Shown here one piece after another: positions 39,776 to 47,993 of a stretch of DNA of 64,000 nt. The stretch is from the NCBI GenBank assembly GCA_964527565.1, contig CAZGOY010000005.1:50055-114054 (forward strand), in the 5' to 3' direction. How positions within the stretch are numbered: position 1 is the first letter of the stretch; each line of letters starts with the position of its first letter. The translations under genes and the position numbers were made by a program. Source of the stretch: JAGXQV01 sp964527565 (GTDB lineage: Bacteria > Pseudomonadota > Gammaproteobacteria > Burkholderiales > Sulfuricellaceae). The notes under the pieces were generated by a model, which made no database searches, had not been told where the DNA came from, and saw only the letters and a program-made list of their open reading frames with translations.

Positions 39776-42619
39776 ATGCAACTTGCCGCCGAACCCCTGT
39801 CCGCCCCCGCGCCTCATCCGGTTGCCGGTTTTTCCCATGCGGAAACCGATGCGCAACGCCAAAACGCCTGGTCCGAATACCGGGTGATCCGCCGCAACGG
39901 CAGCGTGGTGGGCTTCGAGCCGGGCAAAATCGCAATCGCCATGACCAAGGCCTTCATCGCGGTGAACGGCGGGCAGGGCGCCGCTTCGGCGCGGGTGCGC
40001 GAGCTGGTGAACGCGCTGACCGATTCGGTGGTGGCTGCCCTGATCCGCCGCCAGCCCGATAGCGGGACGTTTCACATCGAGGACATCCAGGATCAGGTCG
40101 AGCTTTCCCTGATGCGTTCCGGCGAGCACGACGTGGCGCGCGCCTATGTGCTGTACCGCGAGGAACAGACACGCAAACGCGCCAGCCAGAAACCCGTTGA
40201 AGCCCCCGCGCACGGCATACAGGTGGTGGAAAAGGGCGTACACAAGCCGCTCGACATGGACTGGCTCAACGGGCTGCTGGCCTCCGCCTGTCAGGGCCTG
40301 GGCGCAGGCGTGAGTCCCGATGCGATTCTCGGCGCCACCCTGAAAAACCTCTATGACGGCGTCGCCATCGAGGAAGTGGGCAAATCGGCGATTCTCTCGG
40401 CGCGCGCCCTGATCGAGAAAGACCCGGCCTACGGTTTTGTTACCGCGCGCCTGCTGCTCAACACCATCCGCCACGAGGTGCTGGGCGAGGAGGTTTCGCA
40501 GGAAGCCATGGCGACGCGCTATGCCGACTATTTCCCAGAATACATCAAGAAGGGTGTGGCTGCCGAATTGCTCGACGAGCGCCTCGCGCAGTTCGACCTT
40601 GCGCGCCTGGGTGCTCAGCTTTCTGCCGCGCGCGACCTGAAATTCGGCTATCTCGGCCTGCAAACCCTCTACGACCGCTATTTCCTGCACATCGAAGAGC
40701 GGCGCATCGAGCTGCCGCAGGCCTTCTTCATGCGCGTGGCGATGGGCTTGAGCCTCAACGAGATCGACCGTGAGGCGCGCGCCATCGAGTTTTACAACCT
40801 GCTCTCCAGCTTCGATTTCATGAGCAGCACGCCGACCCTCTTCAACTCCGGTTCGCGCCGCTCGCAATTGTCCTCCTGCTATCTGACCACGGTGTCCGAC
40901 GACCTCGACGGCATCTACGAGGCGATCAAGGAAAACGCCCTGCTCTCCAAGTTCGCCGGCGGCCTCGGCAACGACTGGACGCAGGTGCGCGCGCTGGGCA
41001 GCCGCATCAAGGGTACCAACGGCAAATCGCAAGGCGTGGTGCCCTTCCTCAAGGTGGTCAACGATACCGCCGTGGCGGTGAACCAGGGCGGCAAGCGCAA
41101 GGGCGCGGTGTGCGCCTATCTGGAAAGCTGGCACCTCGACATCGAGGAATTCCTCGAATTGCGCAAGAACACCGGCGACGACCGCCGCCGCACCCACGAT
41201 ATGAACACCGCCAACTGGGTTCCCGACCTGTTCATGCGGCGCGTGATGGAGGAAGGCGAGTGGACGCTGTTTTCGCCCTCCGACTGCCCTGATCTGCACG
41301 ACAAGTTCGGCCAGGCTTTCGAGCAGGCCTACACTGCCTACGAGGCCAAGGCAGAGCGTGGCGAGATCAAGCTGTTCAAGCGCATGCCCGCCCTGCAACT
41401 GTGGCGCAAGATGCTGACCATGCTGTTCGAAACCGGCCATCCCTGGCTGACCTTCAAGGATCCCTGCAACGTGCGCAGCCCGCAGCAGCACGTCGGCTCG
41501 GTGCACAGTTCGAATTTGTGCACGGAAATCACCCTCAACACCAACGAGCACGAAATCGGGGTGTGCAACCTGGGTTCGGTGAACCTGGCGGCGCACATTG
41601 CCGACGGAAAGCTCGACCTGGAAAAGCTGCGTCGCACCGTCCACACCGCCATGCGCATGCTGGACAACGTCATCGACATCAATTACTACGCCGTGCCCAA
41701 GGCGCGCAACGCCAACCTCAAGCACCGCCCGGTGGGCATGGGTATCATGGGCTTCCAGGATTGCCTGCACCAGTTGCGCGTGCCCTACGCCAGCCAGGAG
41801 GCGGTCGAATTCGCCGACCGTTCGATGGAGGCGGTGGCGCACGCGGCCTACTGGGCATCCACCGAGCTGGCGGAAGAACGCGGCCGCTATTCGACCTTCA
41901 GCGGTTCGCTGTGGGACCAGGGCGTCCTGCCGCACGAATCCAATGCCCTGCTGCGTGCAGCACGCGGCGGCTACCTGGAAGTCGACGAATCGGTGACGCT
42001 GGACTGGGAGGCCTTGCGTGCCCGCATCAAGCAATACGGCATGCGCAATTCCAACTGCCTGGCCATCGCCCCCACCGCCACCATCGCCAACATCGTCGGC
42101 GTCTCGCCGTCGATCGAGCCGACCTACCAGAACCTCTACGTCAAATCCAACCTCTCCGGCGAATTCACCGTGGTCAACCAGTATCTGGTCAGCGACCTCA
42201 AGCAGGAAGGCTTGTGGGACGAGGTGATGGTGTCCGACCTCAAGTATTTCGACGGCACCCTGGCGCGCATCGACCGCATTCCGCCGCATCTGCGCCAGCT
42301 TTACGCCACCGCCTTCGAGGTCGAGCCGCAATGGCTGGTGGAAGCTGGTTCGCGCCGCCAGAAATGGATCGACCAGGCGCAAAGCCTGAACATCTACATC
42401 GCCCTGCCGTCCGGCAAGAAACTCGACGAAACCTATAAGCTGGCGTGGTTGCGCGGTCTCAAGACCACCTACTACCTGCGCAGCCTGGGTGCCACCCACG
42501 CCGAGAAATCCACCGTACAGGCAGGCAGCCTGAATGCCGTGCCGGTGGACGGCGGTCTGGGAGCAGACCTGCCCAAGGCTTGCAGTATCGACAACCCGGA
42601 TTGCGAGGCTTGCCAGTAG
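39776..42619 (+). CDS. nrdA: Ribonucleoside-diphosphate reductase alpha subunit (class I)
   Basis: A 947-residue catalytic subunit that reduces ribonucleoside diphosphates for DNA synthesis. The N-terminal ATP-cone (about 38-128: YRVIRRNGSVVGFEPGKIAIAMTKAFIAV) senses ATP/dATP. The barrel carries SSCYL (Cys), NLCTEI with the radical Cys, the segment LNTNEHEIGVCNLGSVNL, and PTATIANIVGVSPSIEP. The C-terminus ends DCEACQ, the CxxC that is regenerated by thioredoxin. It resembles the long chlamydial type of NrdA. It has NrdR boxes and its own promoter. nrdB follows after a REP-like repeat. Confidence 0.96.
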   Translation: MQLAAEPLSAPAPHPVAGFSHAETDAQRQNAWSEYRVIRRNGSVVGFEPGKIAIAMTKAFIAVNGGQGAASARVRELVNALTDSVVAALIRRQPDSGTFHIEDIQDQVELSLMRSGEHDVARAYVLYREEQTRKRASQKPVEAPAHGIQVVEKGVHKPLDMDWLNGLLASACQGLGAGVSPDAILGATLKNLYDGVAIEEVGKSAILSARALIEKDPAYGFVTARLLLNTIRHEVLGEEVSQEAMATRYADYFPEYIKKGVAAELLDERLAQFDLARLGAQLSAARDLKFGYLGLQTLYDRYFLHIEERRIELPQAFFMRVAMGLSLNEIDREARAIEFYNLLSSFDFMSSTPTLFNSGSRRSQLSSCYLTTVSDDLDGIYEAIKENALLSKFAGGLGNDWTQVRALGSRIKGTNGKSQGVVPFLKVVNDTAVAVNQGGKRKGAVCAYLESWHLDIEEFLELRKNTGDDRRRTHDMNTANWVPDLFMRRVMEEGEWTLFSPSDCPDLHDKFGQAFEQAYTAYEAKAERGEIKLFKRMPALQLWRKMLTMLFETGHPWLTFKDPCNVRSPQQHVGSVHSSNLCTEITLNTNEHEIGVCNLGSVNLAAHIADGKLDLEKLRRTVHTAMRMLDNVIDINYYAVPKARNANLKHRPVGMGIMGFQDCLHQLRVPYASQEAVEFADRSMEAVAHAAYWASTELAEERGRYSTFSGSLWDQGVLPHESNALLRAARGGYLEVDESVTLDWEALRARIKQYGMRNSNCLAIAPTATIANIVGVSPSIEPTYQNLYVKSNLSGEFTVVNQYLVSDLKQEGLWDEVMVSDLKYFDGTLARIDRIPPHLRQLYATAFEVEPQWLVEAGSRRQKWIDQAQSLNIYIALPSGKKLDETYKLAWLRGLKTTYYLRSLGATHAEKSTVQAGSLNAVPVDGGLGADLPKACSIDNPDCEACQ

Positions 42620-42643
42620 GCAGGTGCACGAACCGATTTACAG

Positions 42644-42718
42644 GTAGGAGCGGCCTTGGCCGCGAGATTTTGAATTTTTGTGGGCTTTCAGAAAAACTCG
42701 CGGCCAAGGCCGCTCCCA
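42644..42718. repeat. REP-like inverted repeat doublet between nrdA and nrdB
   Basis: Two arms, GTAGGAGCGGCCTTGGCCGCG (42644-42664) and its complement to 42718, enclose about 30 bases. Each arm also folds on itself (GCGGCC/GGCCGC). Related arms occur at 58026-58132 and 59564-59641, so this is a dispersed family resembling BIME/REP doublets. It lies within the nrdAB transcript and could affect relative mRNA stability. Confidence 0.8.
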
Positions 42719-42740
42719 CAAACAGAGGAGAATTCAAGAA

Positions 42741-43874
42741 ATGCTGAATTTTGAAAGCGCCGTATCCGGCACCCCCCCCCGCTCAACCGCGCCACGCCAG
42801 CTTGCCGCACCCGCGTCCGAGCCGGTTTCCTCCGCGCTGACCGGCATCCACGACACGCGCCGCATTCGTGCCGAGGACAAGCGCATCATCAACGGCCAGG
42901 CCGACGTCAACCAGCTCGTCCCCTTCAAGTACAAGTGGGCGTGGCAGAAATACCTGGACGCCTGCGCCAACCACTGGATGCCGCAGGAAGTGAACATGAA
43001 CCGCGACGTAGCGTTGTGGAAAGACCCCAACGGCCTGACCGAAGACGAGCGCCGCATCGTCATGCGCAACCTGGGATTTTTTTCCACCGCCGATTCGCTC
43101 GCCGCCAACAATATCGTGCTCGGCACCTACCGCCACATCACTGCGCCGGAATGCCGCCAGTACCTGCTGCGCCAGGCTTTCGAGGAAGCCATCCACACCC
43201 ACGCCTACCAGTACATCGTTGAGTCCCTGGGGCTGGACGAAGGCGAAGTGTTCAACATGTACCACGAGATTCCCTCGATCCGCGACAAGGACGAGTTTCT
43301 CATTCCCTACATCGACACCCTGTGCAACCCGGACTTCAAGACCGGCACGCCGGAAGCTGACCAGAAGCTGCTGCGTTCGATCATCGTCTTCGCCTGCATC
43401 ATGGAAGGCATCTTCTTCTATGTCGGCTTCGTGCAGATTCTCGCGCTCGGGCGCATGAACAAGATGGTGGGCGCCGCCGAGCAGTATCAGTACATCCTGC
43501 GCGACGAATCCATGCACCTGAATTTCGGCGTCGATCTCATCAACCAGATCAAGATGGAAAACCCGCACCTGTGGACCACGGAATTCCGCGCCGAAATCGC
43601 CGGGCTGCTGAAAAAGGCCGTCGAGCTCGAATACGCCTACGCCGAAGACACCATGCCGCGCGGCGTGCTCGGCCTGAATGCCGCGATGTTCAAGGAATAC
43701 CTGCGCTTCGTCGCCAACCGCCGCTGCCAGCAGATCGGACTGGATCAGTTGTACCAGGGGGCGACGAATCCCTTCCCGTGGATGAGCGAGATGATCGACT
43801 TGAAGAAGGAGAAGAATTTCTTTGAGACGCGGGTGACGGAATATCAGAGCGGCGGGGCGTTGAACTGGGATTGA
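42741..43874 (+). CDS. nrdB: Ribonucleoside-diphosphate reductase beta subunit
   Basis: A 377-residue diiron subunit that makes the radical for NrdA. The sequence GFFSTADSLAANNIV (first metal Asp), QAFEEAIHTHAYQYIVESLGLDEGEVFNMYHE (Glu, His and, four residues after His, the radical Tyr) and RDESMHLNFGVDLINQIK (His/Glu) give a complete set. The order and words are strikingly like chlamydial NrdB, which has Glu and Phe at two of these places. Here Asp and Tyr point to a normal tyrosyl radical (class Ia). Start at 42741 with AGAGGAG upstream. A strong terminator follows. Confidence 0.95.
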   Translation: MLNFESAVSGTPPRSTAPRQLAAPASEPVSSALTGIHDTRRIRAEDKRIINGQADVNQLVPFKYKWAWQKYLDACANHWMPQEVNMNRDVALWKDPNGLTEDERRIVMRNLGFFSTADSLAANNIVLGTYRHITAPECRQYLLRQAFEEAIHTHAYQYIVESLGLDEGEVFNMYHEIPSIRDKDEFLIPYIDTLCNPDFKTGTPEADQKLLRSIIVFACIMEGIFFYVGFVQILALGRMNKMVGAAEQYQYILRDESMHLNFGVDLINQIKMENPHLWTTEFRAEIAGLLKKAVELEYAYAEDTMPRGVLGLNAAMFKEYLRFVANRRCQQIGLDQLYQGATNPFPWMSEMIDLKKEKNFFETRVTEYQSGGALNWD

Positions 43875-43888
43875 CCGGCGAACATGCC

Positions 43889-43920
43889 CAAAAAGGGCGC
43901 AGGTAACTGCGCCCTTTTTG
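43889..43920. terminator. Strong intrinsic terminator after nrdB
   Basis: A perfect 14-bp inverted repeat (CAAAAAGGGCGCAG, 43889-43902, with its complement 43907-43920) around the loop GTAA ends in TTTTTG and starts with CAAAAA, so it can work in either direction. It separates the nrd operon from the toxin-antitoxin genes. Confidence 0.92.
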
Positions 43921-43929
43921 TTGGCTGGA

Positions 43930-43958
43930 TTGATACCTGTGTGGTTACAGTCTACACT
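43930..43958 (+). promoter_or_regulatory. Promoter and dyad of the higBA operon
   Basis: TTGATA (43930-43935) and TACACT (43953-43958) are 17 bases apart. The ATG at 43966 follows the -10 by 7 bases, again predicting a leaderless or very short-leader mRNA. An imperfect dyad GTGTGG (43939-43944) and CTACAC (43952-43957) covers spacer and -10, a likely site for autorepression by HigA. Confidence 0.55.
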
Positions 43959-43965
43959 GCGGATC

Positions 43966-44244
43966 ATGATAAAAAGCTTTTCACACAAGGGGCTGGAAAT
44001 TTTTTTCGAAACATCCAGCAAGGCTGGAATTATTCCCAGCCACGAAAAGCGGCTGCGCTTGGTGCTTCTGTTGTTGAATGGTGCGAGCCGGGCGGAGGAT
44101 ATGAATTTCCCGGGTTCCGGTTTCCATGGTTTGAGCGGTAATCTTGCCGGGTTCTGTTCGGTGAAAATCAGCGGAAACTGGCGTCTGATTTTTCGTTTCG
44201 AAGGTCAGGATGCTTACGAAGTCGATTATGTGGATTATCACTAG
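43966..44244 (+). CDS. higB: HigB-type toxin of a type II toxin-antitoxin pair
   Basis: A 92-residue RelE/HigB-fold protein: IKSFSHKGLEIFFETSSKAGI at the start, LNGASRAEDMNFPGSGFHGLSGNLAGFCSVKISGNWRLIFRFEGQDAYEVDYVDYH at the end, the typical HigB words NWRLIF and VDYVDYH. HigB toxins cleave mRNA on the ribosome. I start at 43966. The reading 48 bases upstream would run through the promoter. The antitoxin follows in 9 bases; the toxin-first order is characteristic of higBA. Confidence 0.9.
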   Translation: MIKSFSHKGLEIFFETSSKAGIIPSHEKRLRLVLLLLNGASRAEDMNFPGSGFHGLSGNLAGFCSVKISGNWRLIFRFEGQDAYEVDYVDYH

Positions 44245-44253
44245 GAAAATGAC

Positions 44254-44547
44254 ATGAACATGCACAATCCGCCTCATCCCGGCGAAGTGTTGAAGGGGCT
44301 CTATTTTGAACCCTTGAATATCTCTGTGACCGATGCGGCCATGGCCTTGAATGTCGCGCGCAAGACGCTTTCAGCCCTGGTCAACGGACGCGCCGGTATC
44401 AGCCCGGAAATGGCGCTACGGCTGGCCAAGGCGCTGAACACCACCCCGGAGTTGTGGCTCAACATGCAGGCGCAGCATGATTTGTGGATGGCGCGCCAGA
44501 AAAAGACGGACAAGGTGGTTGTTAGTCTGCTGAGAGAGGCGGCGTGA
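44254..44547 (+). CDS. higA: HigA-type antitoxin, XRE family
   Basis: The 97-residue antitoxin begins with the HigA opening NPPHPGEVLKGLYFEPLNISVTDAA and has the helix-turn-helix LNVARKTLSALVNGRAGISPEMALRLAKALNTTPELWLNMQ. It neutralises HigB and represses the shared promoter, which carries an inverted repeat at 43939-43957. The gene is 9 bases after higB and clearly intact. A Phd/VapB-VapC pair follows 92 bases later. Confidence 0.93.
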   Translation: MNMHNPPHPGEVLKGLYFEPLNISVTDAAMALNVARKTLSALVNGRAGISPEMALRLAKALNTTPELWLNMQAQHDLWMARQKKTDKVVVSLLREAA

Positions 44548-44639
44548 GAATGGGTTCTGAGGAAAAGTAATATTGCTCGAATGTCCCACCCGGCATAAAC
44601 TGGTCCGAGCTAGTCTAAATTCGAGTCTGGAGAAAAATC

Positions 44640-44873
44640 ATGGAAGTCGGCGCTTATGAGGCGAAAACCCATTTGCCCAGTTTGTTGGCGCGGGTACAGC
44701 TTGGTGAGCGGGTCACCATCACCAAGCACGGGGTTCCCGTTGCCATGCTGGTGCCGATTATGCCGTCGAACAAACCTGATGTCAGGGCAGCCATCGAGGA
44801 ACTGAAAACCTTTGCGCAGGGGCACCGTTCGGGTATGTCGATTCGTGACCTGATTGAGGAAGGGCGGCGTTGA
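44640..44873 (+). CDS. Phd/YefM (VapB-like) antitoxin
   Basis: The 77-residue protein matches the Phd/YefM DNA-binding antitoxin family: MEVGAYEAKTHLPSLLARVQLGERVTITKHGVPVAMLVPI, with the short C-terminal toxin-binding helix KTFAQGHRSGMSIRDLIEEGRR. The ribosome site CTGGAGAA precedes the ATG. The stop TGA overlaps the TTG start of the PIN-domain toxin. The 92-base gap from higA may contain its own promoter (TTGCTC near 44573, TAAACT near 44596), not well matched. Confidence 0.85.
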   Translation: MEVGAYEAKTHLPSLLARVQLGERVTITKHGVPVAMLVPIMPSNKPDVRAAIEELKTFAQGHRSGMSIRDLIEEGRR

Positions 44874-45310
44874 ACCGTTTCATCCTCGATAATTCGGTGG
44901 TGATGGCTTGGTATTTCGAGGACGAAGCCAACGATTTCACCGCTGCGGTCTTGCGGCAGCTTGTCGAAAGCGAAGCGCTGGTTCCGTCGATATGGCCGCT
45001 GGAAGTGGCCAATGTGCTGTTGGTGGGCGAAAGGAAGGGGCGCAGCACGGAAGCGCGTACCGGCCGTTTTATTGCGCTGCTTGATGTCTTGCCCATCCGG
45101 GTGGATGGCGCAACCTCGCAACAGGCGCTTTCCGGGATTTTGACGCTCGCCCGCGAGCAGTGTTTGAGCAGTTATGATGCCGCCTATCTGGAACTTGCCA
45201 TGCGAGAAGGATTGCCGTTAGCGACACAGGATCGTGCATTAAAGGCTGCGGCGGAAAAATGCGGCGTTGGCCTGTTAGGCACGGCAGGAAACTTAATTCG
45301 GGGAGTTTGA
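44870..45310 (+). CDS. PIN-domain toxin (VapC-like)
   Basis: A 146-residue PIN-domain ribonuclease with all four acidic positions: Asp in FILDNSVVMAWYFEDE, Glu in PLEVANVLLVGER, Asp in SSYDAAYLELA, and Asp in LATQDRALKAAA. The start is TTG at 44870 within the overlapping GTTGA, so its translation depends on termination of the antitoxin. VapC-type toxins cleave tRNA or rRNA. The pair completes a second toxin-antitoxin locus directly after higBA. There is no transposase or phage gene around. Confidence 0.88.
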   Translation: MNRFILDNSVVMAWYFEDEANDFTAAVLRQLVESEALVPSIWPLEVANVLLVGERKGRSTEARTGRFIALLDVLPIRVDGATSQQALSGILTLAREQCLSSYDAAYLELAMREGLPLATQDRALKAAAEKCGVGLLGTAGNLIRGV

Positions 45311-45313
45311 ATC

Positions 45314-45406
45314 ATGCAAGAACCCGAACGCGGCCCCAATTTCGTCGTCGGCAACATCATTCTGCTGTTTCTCGCGCAATCTCACGCCGCGCGACCTCTT
45401 TCATGA
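45314..45406 (+). CDS. Possible 30-residue frame coupled to exonuclease III
   Basis: An ATG at 45314 opens a 30-codon frame (MQEPERGPNFVVGNIILLFL then AQSHAARPLS) ending in TGA that overlaps the ATG of the exonuclease III gene (tcATGA). It looks like the start of a hydrophobic protein cut short, or a coupling leader. Few traits support it as a gene beyond the tight overlap. Confidence 0.25.
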   Translation: MQEPERGPNFVVGNIILLFLAQSHAARPLS

Positions 45407-46164
45407 AAATTGCCACCTGGAACGTCAACTCCCTCAAAGTGCGCCTGCCGCAGGTGCTGGACTGGCTGGCCGTCAACCAGCCGGACGTGCTGTGCTTGCA
45501 GGAAACCAAGCTGGAGGACGTCAATTTTCCGCTTGTGGAGATTAACGCCGCCGGTTACGCGGCGGCATTCAGCGGCCAGAAAACCTATAACGGCGTCGCC
45601 ATCCTCAGCCGACAACCGCCCATCGAGATTGCACCCGGCATACCCGGTTTTGCGGATGAACAGAAGCGCGTGCTGGCCGCCACCTTCGATGATGTGCGCG
45701 TGGTTTGCGTCTATGTTCCCAACGGCCAGAGCGTCGATTCTGAAAAATTCACCTACAAGCTGCGCTGGCTGGAAGCGCTCACGCGCTGGCTGGAAGAGGA
45801 AATACGAAGGTACCCGGACCTGGTCTTGCTGGGTGATTTCAATATCGCGCCGGATGATCGCGATGTGCATGACCCCGGCGCATGGGCCGGGCAGGTGCTG
45901 TGCAGCACGGCAGAGCGGGAAGCGTTCCGGCGGCTTGAGGCGTTGGGCTTGAAGGACGGTTTCCGCCTGTTTCAGCAGGCAGAAAAAGTTTACAGCTGGT
46001 GGGATTACCGCATGAATGCCTTTCGCCGCAACCGGGGCTTGCGCATCGACCACATCCTGCTTGGCGAAGCGCTGGCGCAACGCTGCGTTTCCTGCGTCGT
46101 GGACAAAACTACGCGCGCGCTGGAGCGGCCTTCCGACCATGCGCCGGTGATTGCAGTTATTTGA
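45403..46164 (+). CDS. xth: Exodeoxyribonuclease III
   Basis: This 253-residue AP endonuclease/3'-5' exonuclease of the Xth (ExoIII/EEP) family repairs abasic sites. The opening MKIATWNVNSLKVRLPQVLDWL, QETKLED (metal Glu), VPNGQSV, LLGDFNIAPDDRDVHDP (Asp/Asn) and the closing GLRIDHILL and PSDHAPVIAV (His) are all present. I use the ATG at 45403, since the frame upstream runs through the toxin gene. The 3' end is convergent with the next gene 3 bases away. Confidence 0.95.
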   Translation: MKIATWNVNSLKVRLPQVLDWLAVNQPDVLCLQETKLEDVNFPLVEINAAGYAAAFSGQKTYNGVAILSRQPPIEIAPGIPGFADEQKRVLAATFDDVRVVCVYVPNGQSVDSEKFTYKLRWLEALTRWLEEEIRRYPDLVLLGDFNIAPDDRDVHDPGAWAGQVLCSTAEREAFRRLEALGLKDGFRLFQQAEKVYSWWDYRMNAFRRNRGLRIDHILLGEALAQRCVSCVVDKTTRALERPSDHAPVIAVI

Positions 46165-46167
46165 GAA

Positions 46168-46524
46168 TCAAGGCTTGCCGAACAGCTTGCCGAGTTTGTT
46201 GATGACGGCGGTTTCGCGCTCGTCGAAAGAGAACAGCGGGTCGACGAAACCGTTCTGCTTGGCGCGCTCTTCCGCCATGACCAGATGCTGCCCTTCTTCG
46301 TAATATTCCTGCTCGGTGCAGGTTACCTGGGTGACGAAAAGGTCCGGCTCGTTGTATTCGATGTTGATACCCAGCACATAGACGTTGACGGTGATGACCT
46401 TTTCTTGGAGTTGCATCACGGTTTCCGTGCGCAGCGGCGCGGCGTCCCCATCGGCCGACTTGCGGCTTGCGTAAACGTCGCCGTAAGCGGCTTTCAGCTT
46501 TGCTTCAAACGGGCTTTCGCTCAT
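46168..46524 (-). CDS. Conserved-looking cytoplasmic protein of unknown function
   Basis: The 118-residue protein (SESPFEAKLKAAYGDVYASRKSADG..., then EKVITVNVYVLGINIEYNEPDLFVTQVTCTEQEYYEEGQHLVMAEERAKQNGFVDPLFSFDERE) has no signal peptide or known motif. Alternation of charged and hydrophobic residues suggests an alpha/beta fold. I prefer the ATG at 46524 over one 15 bases upstream by its family-like SESPFEA start. Convergent with xth, divergent from the membrane-anchored gene at 46617. I do not recognise a family. Confidence 0.6.
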   Translation of the reverse strand: MSESPFEAKLKAAYGDVYASRKSADGDAAPLRTETVMQLQEKVITVNVYVLGINIEYNEPDLFVTQVTCTEQEYYEEGQHLVMAEERAKQNGFVDPLFSFDERETAVINKLGKLFGKP

Positions 46525-46616
46525 GATCGACCGGGGCATTTTTAACGCCGCTACTTTACGGCAAAGCCTGCCCTTACGCTATACTGCCGGAGGAAAAACT
46601 CCTTGTCCGCATCCCC

Positions 46617-47192
46617 ATGAGCGAAGAATCCCCCACAGTTGAAAATCCCCCCGGCCAGGATTTGCCCGCAGAGCCGGAGGCATCCGGGGAAAACACCGTT
46701 GTCCGGTTCAGCCGCCGCAAAAAAATGTTCATCATCCTGATCATTGCCGTGCTGGGGGGAATTGCGGTCGGCGTGAGCGCTGTGCTGCTGATTTCCTGGT
46801 CTAAATCCAGCCAGCAGGAAAAGCTCGTCGCCCCGGCACCGCAACCCGACCCCCGGCAACAAGCCTTGATCGAAGAACTAAAGACCCAAAACGAACAACT
46901 GGAAAACCGGCTCAAGGAACAGCAGGCATCCCAGGTTGCGCCGGTGGAACAGGTCACGCCACCGAATCCGGCGCCGCGTGATGAGACGGAAGAACTGAAG
47001 GCGTTGCGGGAAAAAAGTGAAAAACTGGAAGCACAGTTGATCAAAGCCCGCGAAAAAGCCGCGCGCCCGGTCAAGCGCGGCAAGGGTGCACCGGAGAAGG
47101 TCACCGAGGAGTGCTCGGTCCCCGACGGCGAGAACAAACTCAGCGACAAACTGAAAGACTGCATCGAGGGTTTCAATAGCACCACGCGCTGA
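46617..47192 (+). CDS. Membrane-anchored coiled-coil protein of unknown function
   Basis: A 191-residue protein: an acidic, Pro-rich cytoplasmic start, a basic RFSRRKK stop-transfer, a single transmembrane helix (about 37-60, MFIILIIAVLGGIAVGVSAVLLISW), and then a periplasmic coiled coil (EELKTQNEQLENRLKEQQ, later EELKALREKSEKLEAQLIKAREKA). The C-terminal cap is TEECSVPDGENKLSDKLKDCIEGF with two Cys that could bridge. I know no family. It resembles envelope-spanning scaffolds in layout. The gene is followed convergently by slyX. Confidence 0.55.
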   Translation: MSEESPTVENPPGQDLPAEPEASGENTVVRFSRRKKMFIILIIAVLGGIAVGVSAVLLISWSKSSQQEKLVAPAPQPDPRQQALIEELKTQNEQLENRLKEQQASQVAPVEQVTPPNPAPRDETEELKALREKSEKLEAQLIKAREKAARPVKRGKGAPEKVTEECSVPDGENKLSDKLKDCIEGFNSTTR

Positions 47193-47207
47193 CTTTCCCG
47201 TACCGCG

Positions 47208-47414
47208 TCAATAATGCGGCGGCCTTTCATCCATGATGCTGCGTGGCGCGGCTGGTTCGGCCAGGCCTCGGAGATGATCCACCAGCGCCTGACAAAGCTT
47301 TTCCAGCTGCTCGATACGTTGCTGCTGCTGGTAAACCAGGGTGTTGAGTTCCTGCACCAGGTCTTCCTGGTAGGTCAGCTTGATTTCGATTTCGGACAGC
47401 CGCTCATCGCTCAT
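47208..47414 (-). CDS. slyX: SlyX family protein
   Basis: A 68-residue helical protein matching SlyX: RLSEIEIKLTYQEDLVQELNTLVYQQQQRIEQLEKLCQALVDHLRGL, then the conserved PPHY C-terminus. SlyX has no proven biochemical role. The start overlaps the end of greB (ATGA), so the two are translated together. The family length (about 70) agrees. Confidence 0.9.
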   Translation of the reverse strand: MSDERLSEIEIKLTYQEDLVQELNTLVYQQQQRIEQLEKLCQALVDHLRGLAEPAAPRSIMDERPPHY

Positions 47415-47980
47415 GGCCCGTCTCCCCTGATTGCCCGGTAAATCACTTCCAGCACTTCCAGCTCTTCAATCCCGCCCGGCGTGCGCAAGGTCACTACGTC
47501 GCCCGCGCGTGCCTTGAGCAGCGCGCGCGCCAGCGGGGAAACCCAACTGATGAGGCCGCGCCCCGGATCGGCTTCATCGACTCCGACGATGCTATACGTG
47601 TGCGCCTCGCCGTCATGCTTGGCAACGGTGACGGTGGCGCCGAAAAATACCTGGTCGCAATCCTCGCGCTGTTGCGGATCGACCACTTCGGCATTGTCCA
47701 GACGCTTGGAGAGAAAACGCAGGCGCCGGTCGATTTCCCGCAAGCGTTTCTTGCCATAGATGTAATCGCCGTTTTCAGAACGGTCGCCGTTGGAGGCGGC
47801 CCAGGAGATGACCTTTACCAGTTCCGGGCGCTCGCTTTTCCACAGGCGGTCGAGTTCGTCCTGCAAACGTTGGTGGCCCGCCGGGGTAATGTAGTTTTTC
47901 ACCCCCTGCGGCAACTGCTGCGCGGGTTCGGGTTCTTCATCCTCCGCATCGTCGCTTTCGCGGGTAAATGCCTTGCTCAT
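47411..47980 (-). CDS. greB: Transcription elongation factor GreB
   Basis: A 189-residue GreA/GreB-type factor that rescues backtracked RNA polymerase by RNA cleavage. The N-terminal coiled coil (NYITPAGHQRLQDELDRLWKSERPELVKVISWAASNGDRSENGDYIYGKKRLREIDRRLRFL) has the acidic tip DRSENGDY. The FKBP-like C-terminal domain has GLISWVSPLARALLKARAGD. The GreB identity rests on the longer N-terminus and the YIYGKKRLREIDRR sequence. Start at 47980; a longer frame exists but would overlap the MFS gene. Confidence 0.93.
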   Translation of the reverse strand: MSKAFTRESDDAEDEEPEPAQQLPQGVKNYITPAGHQRLQDELDRLWKSERPELVKVISWAASNGDRSENGDYIYGKKRLREIDRRLRFLSKRLDNAEVVDPQQREDCDQVFFGATVTVAKHDGEAHTYSIVGVDEADPGRGLISWVSPLARALLKARAGDVVTLRTPGGIEELEVLEVIYRAIRGDGP

Positions 47981-47993
47981 TACCGCATCCCTG

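Noticed and set aside
39572..42499. A 975-codon open frame on the minus strand across nrdA
   Set aside because: It is the exact antisense of nrdA, with low-complexity Val/Gly/His/Ala-rich translation and no motif. GC-rich codon bias keeps antisense frames open; nrdA has full family motifs.
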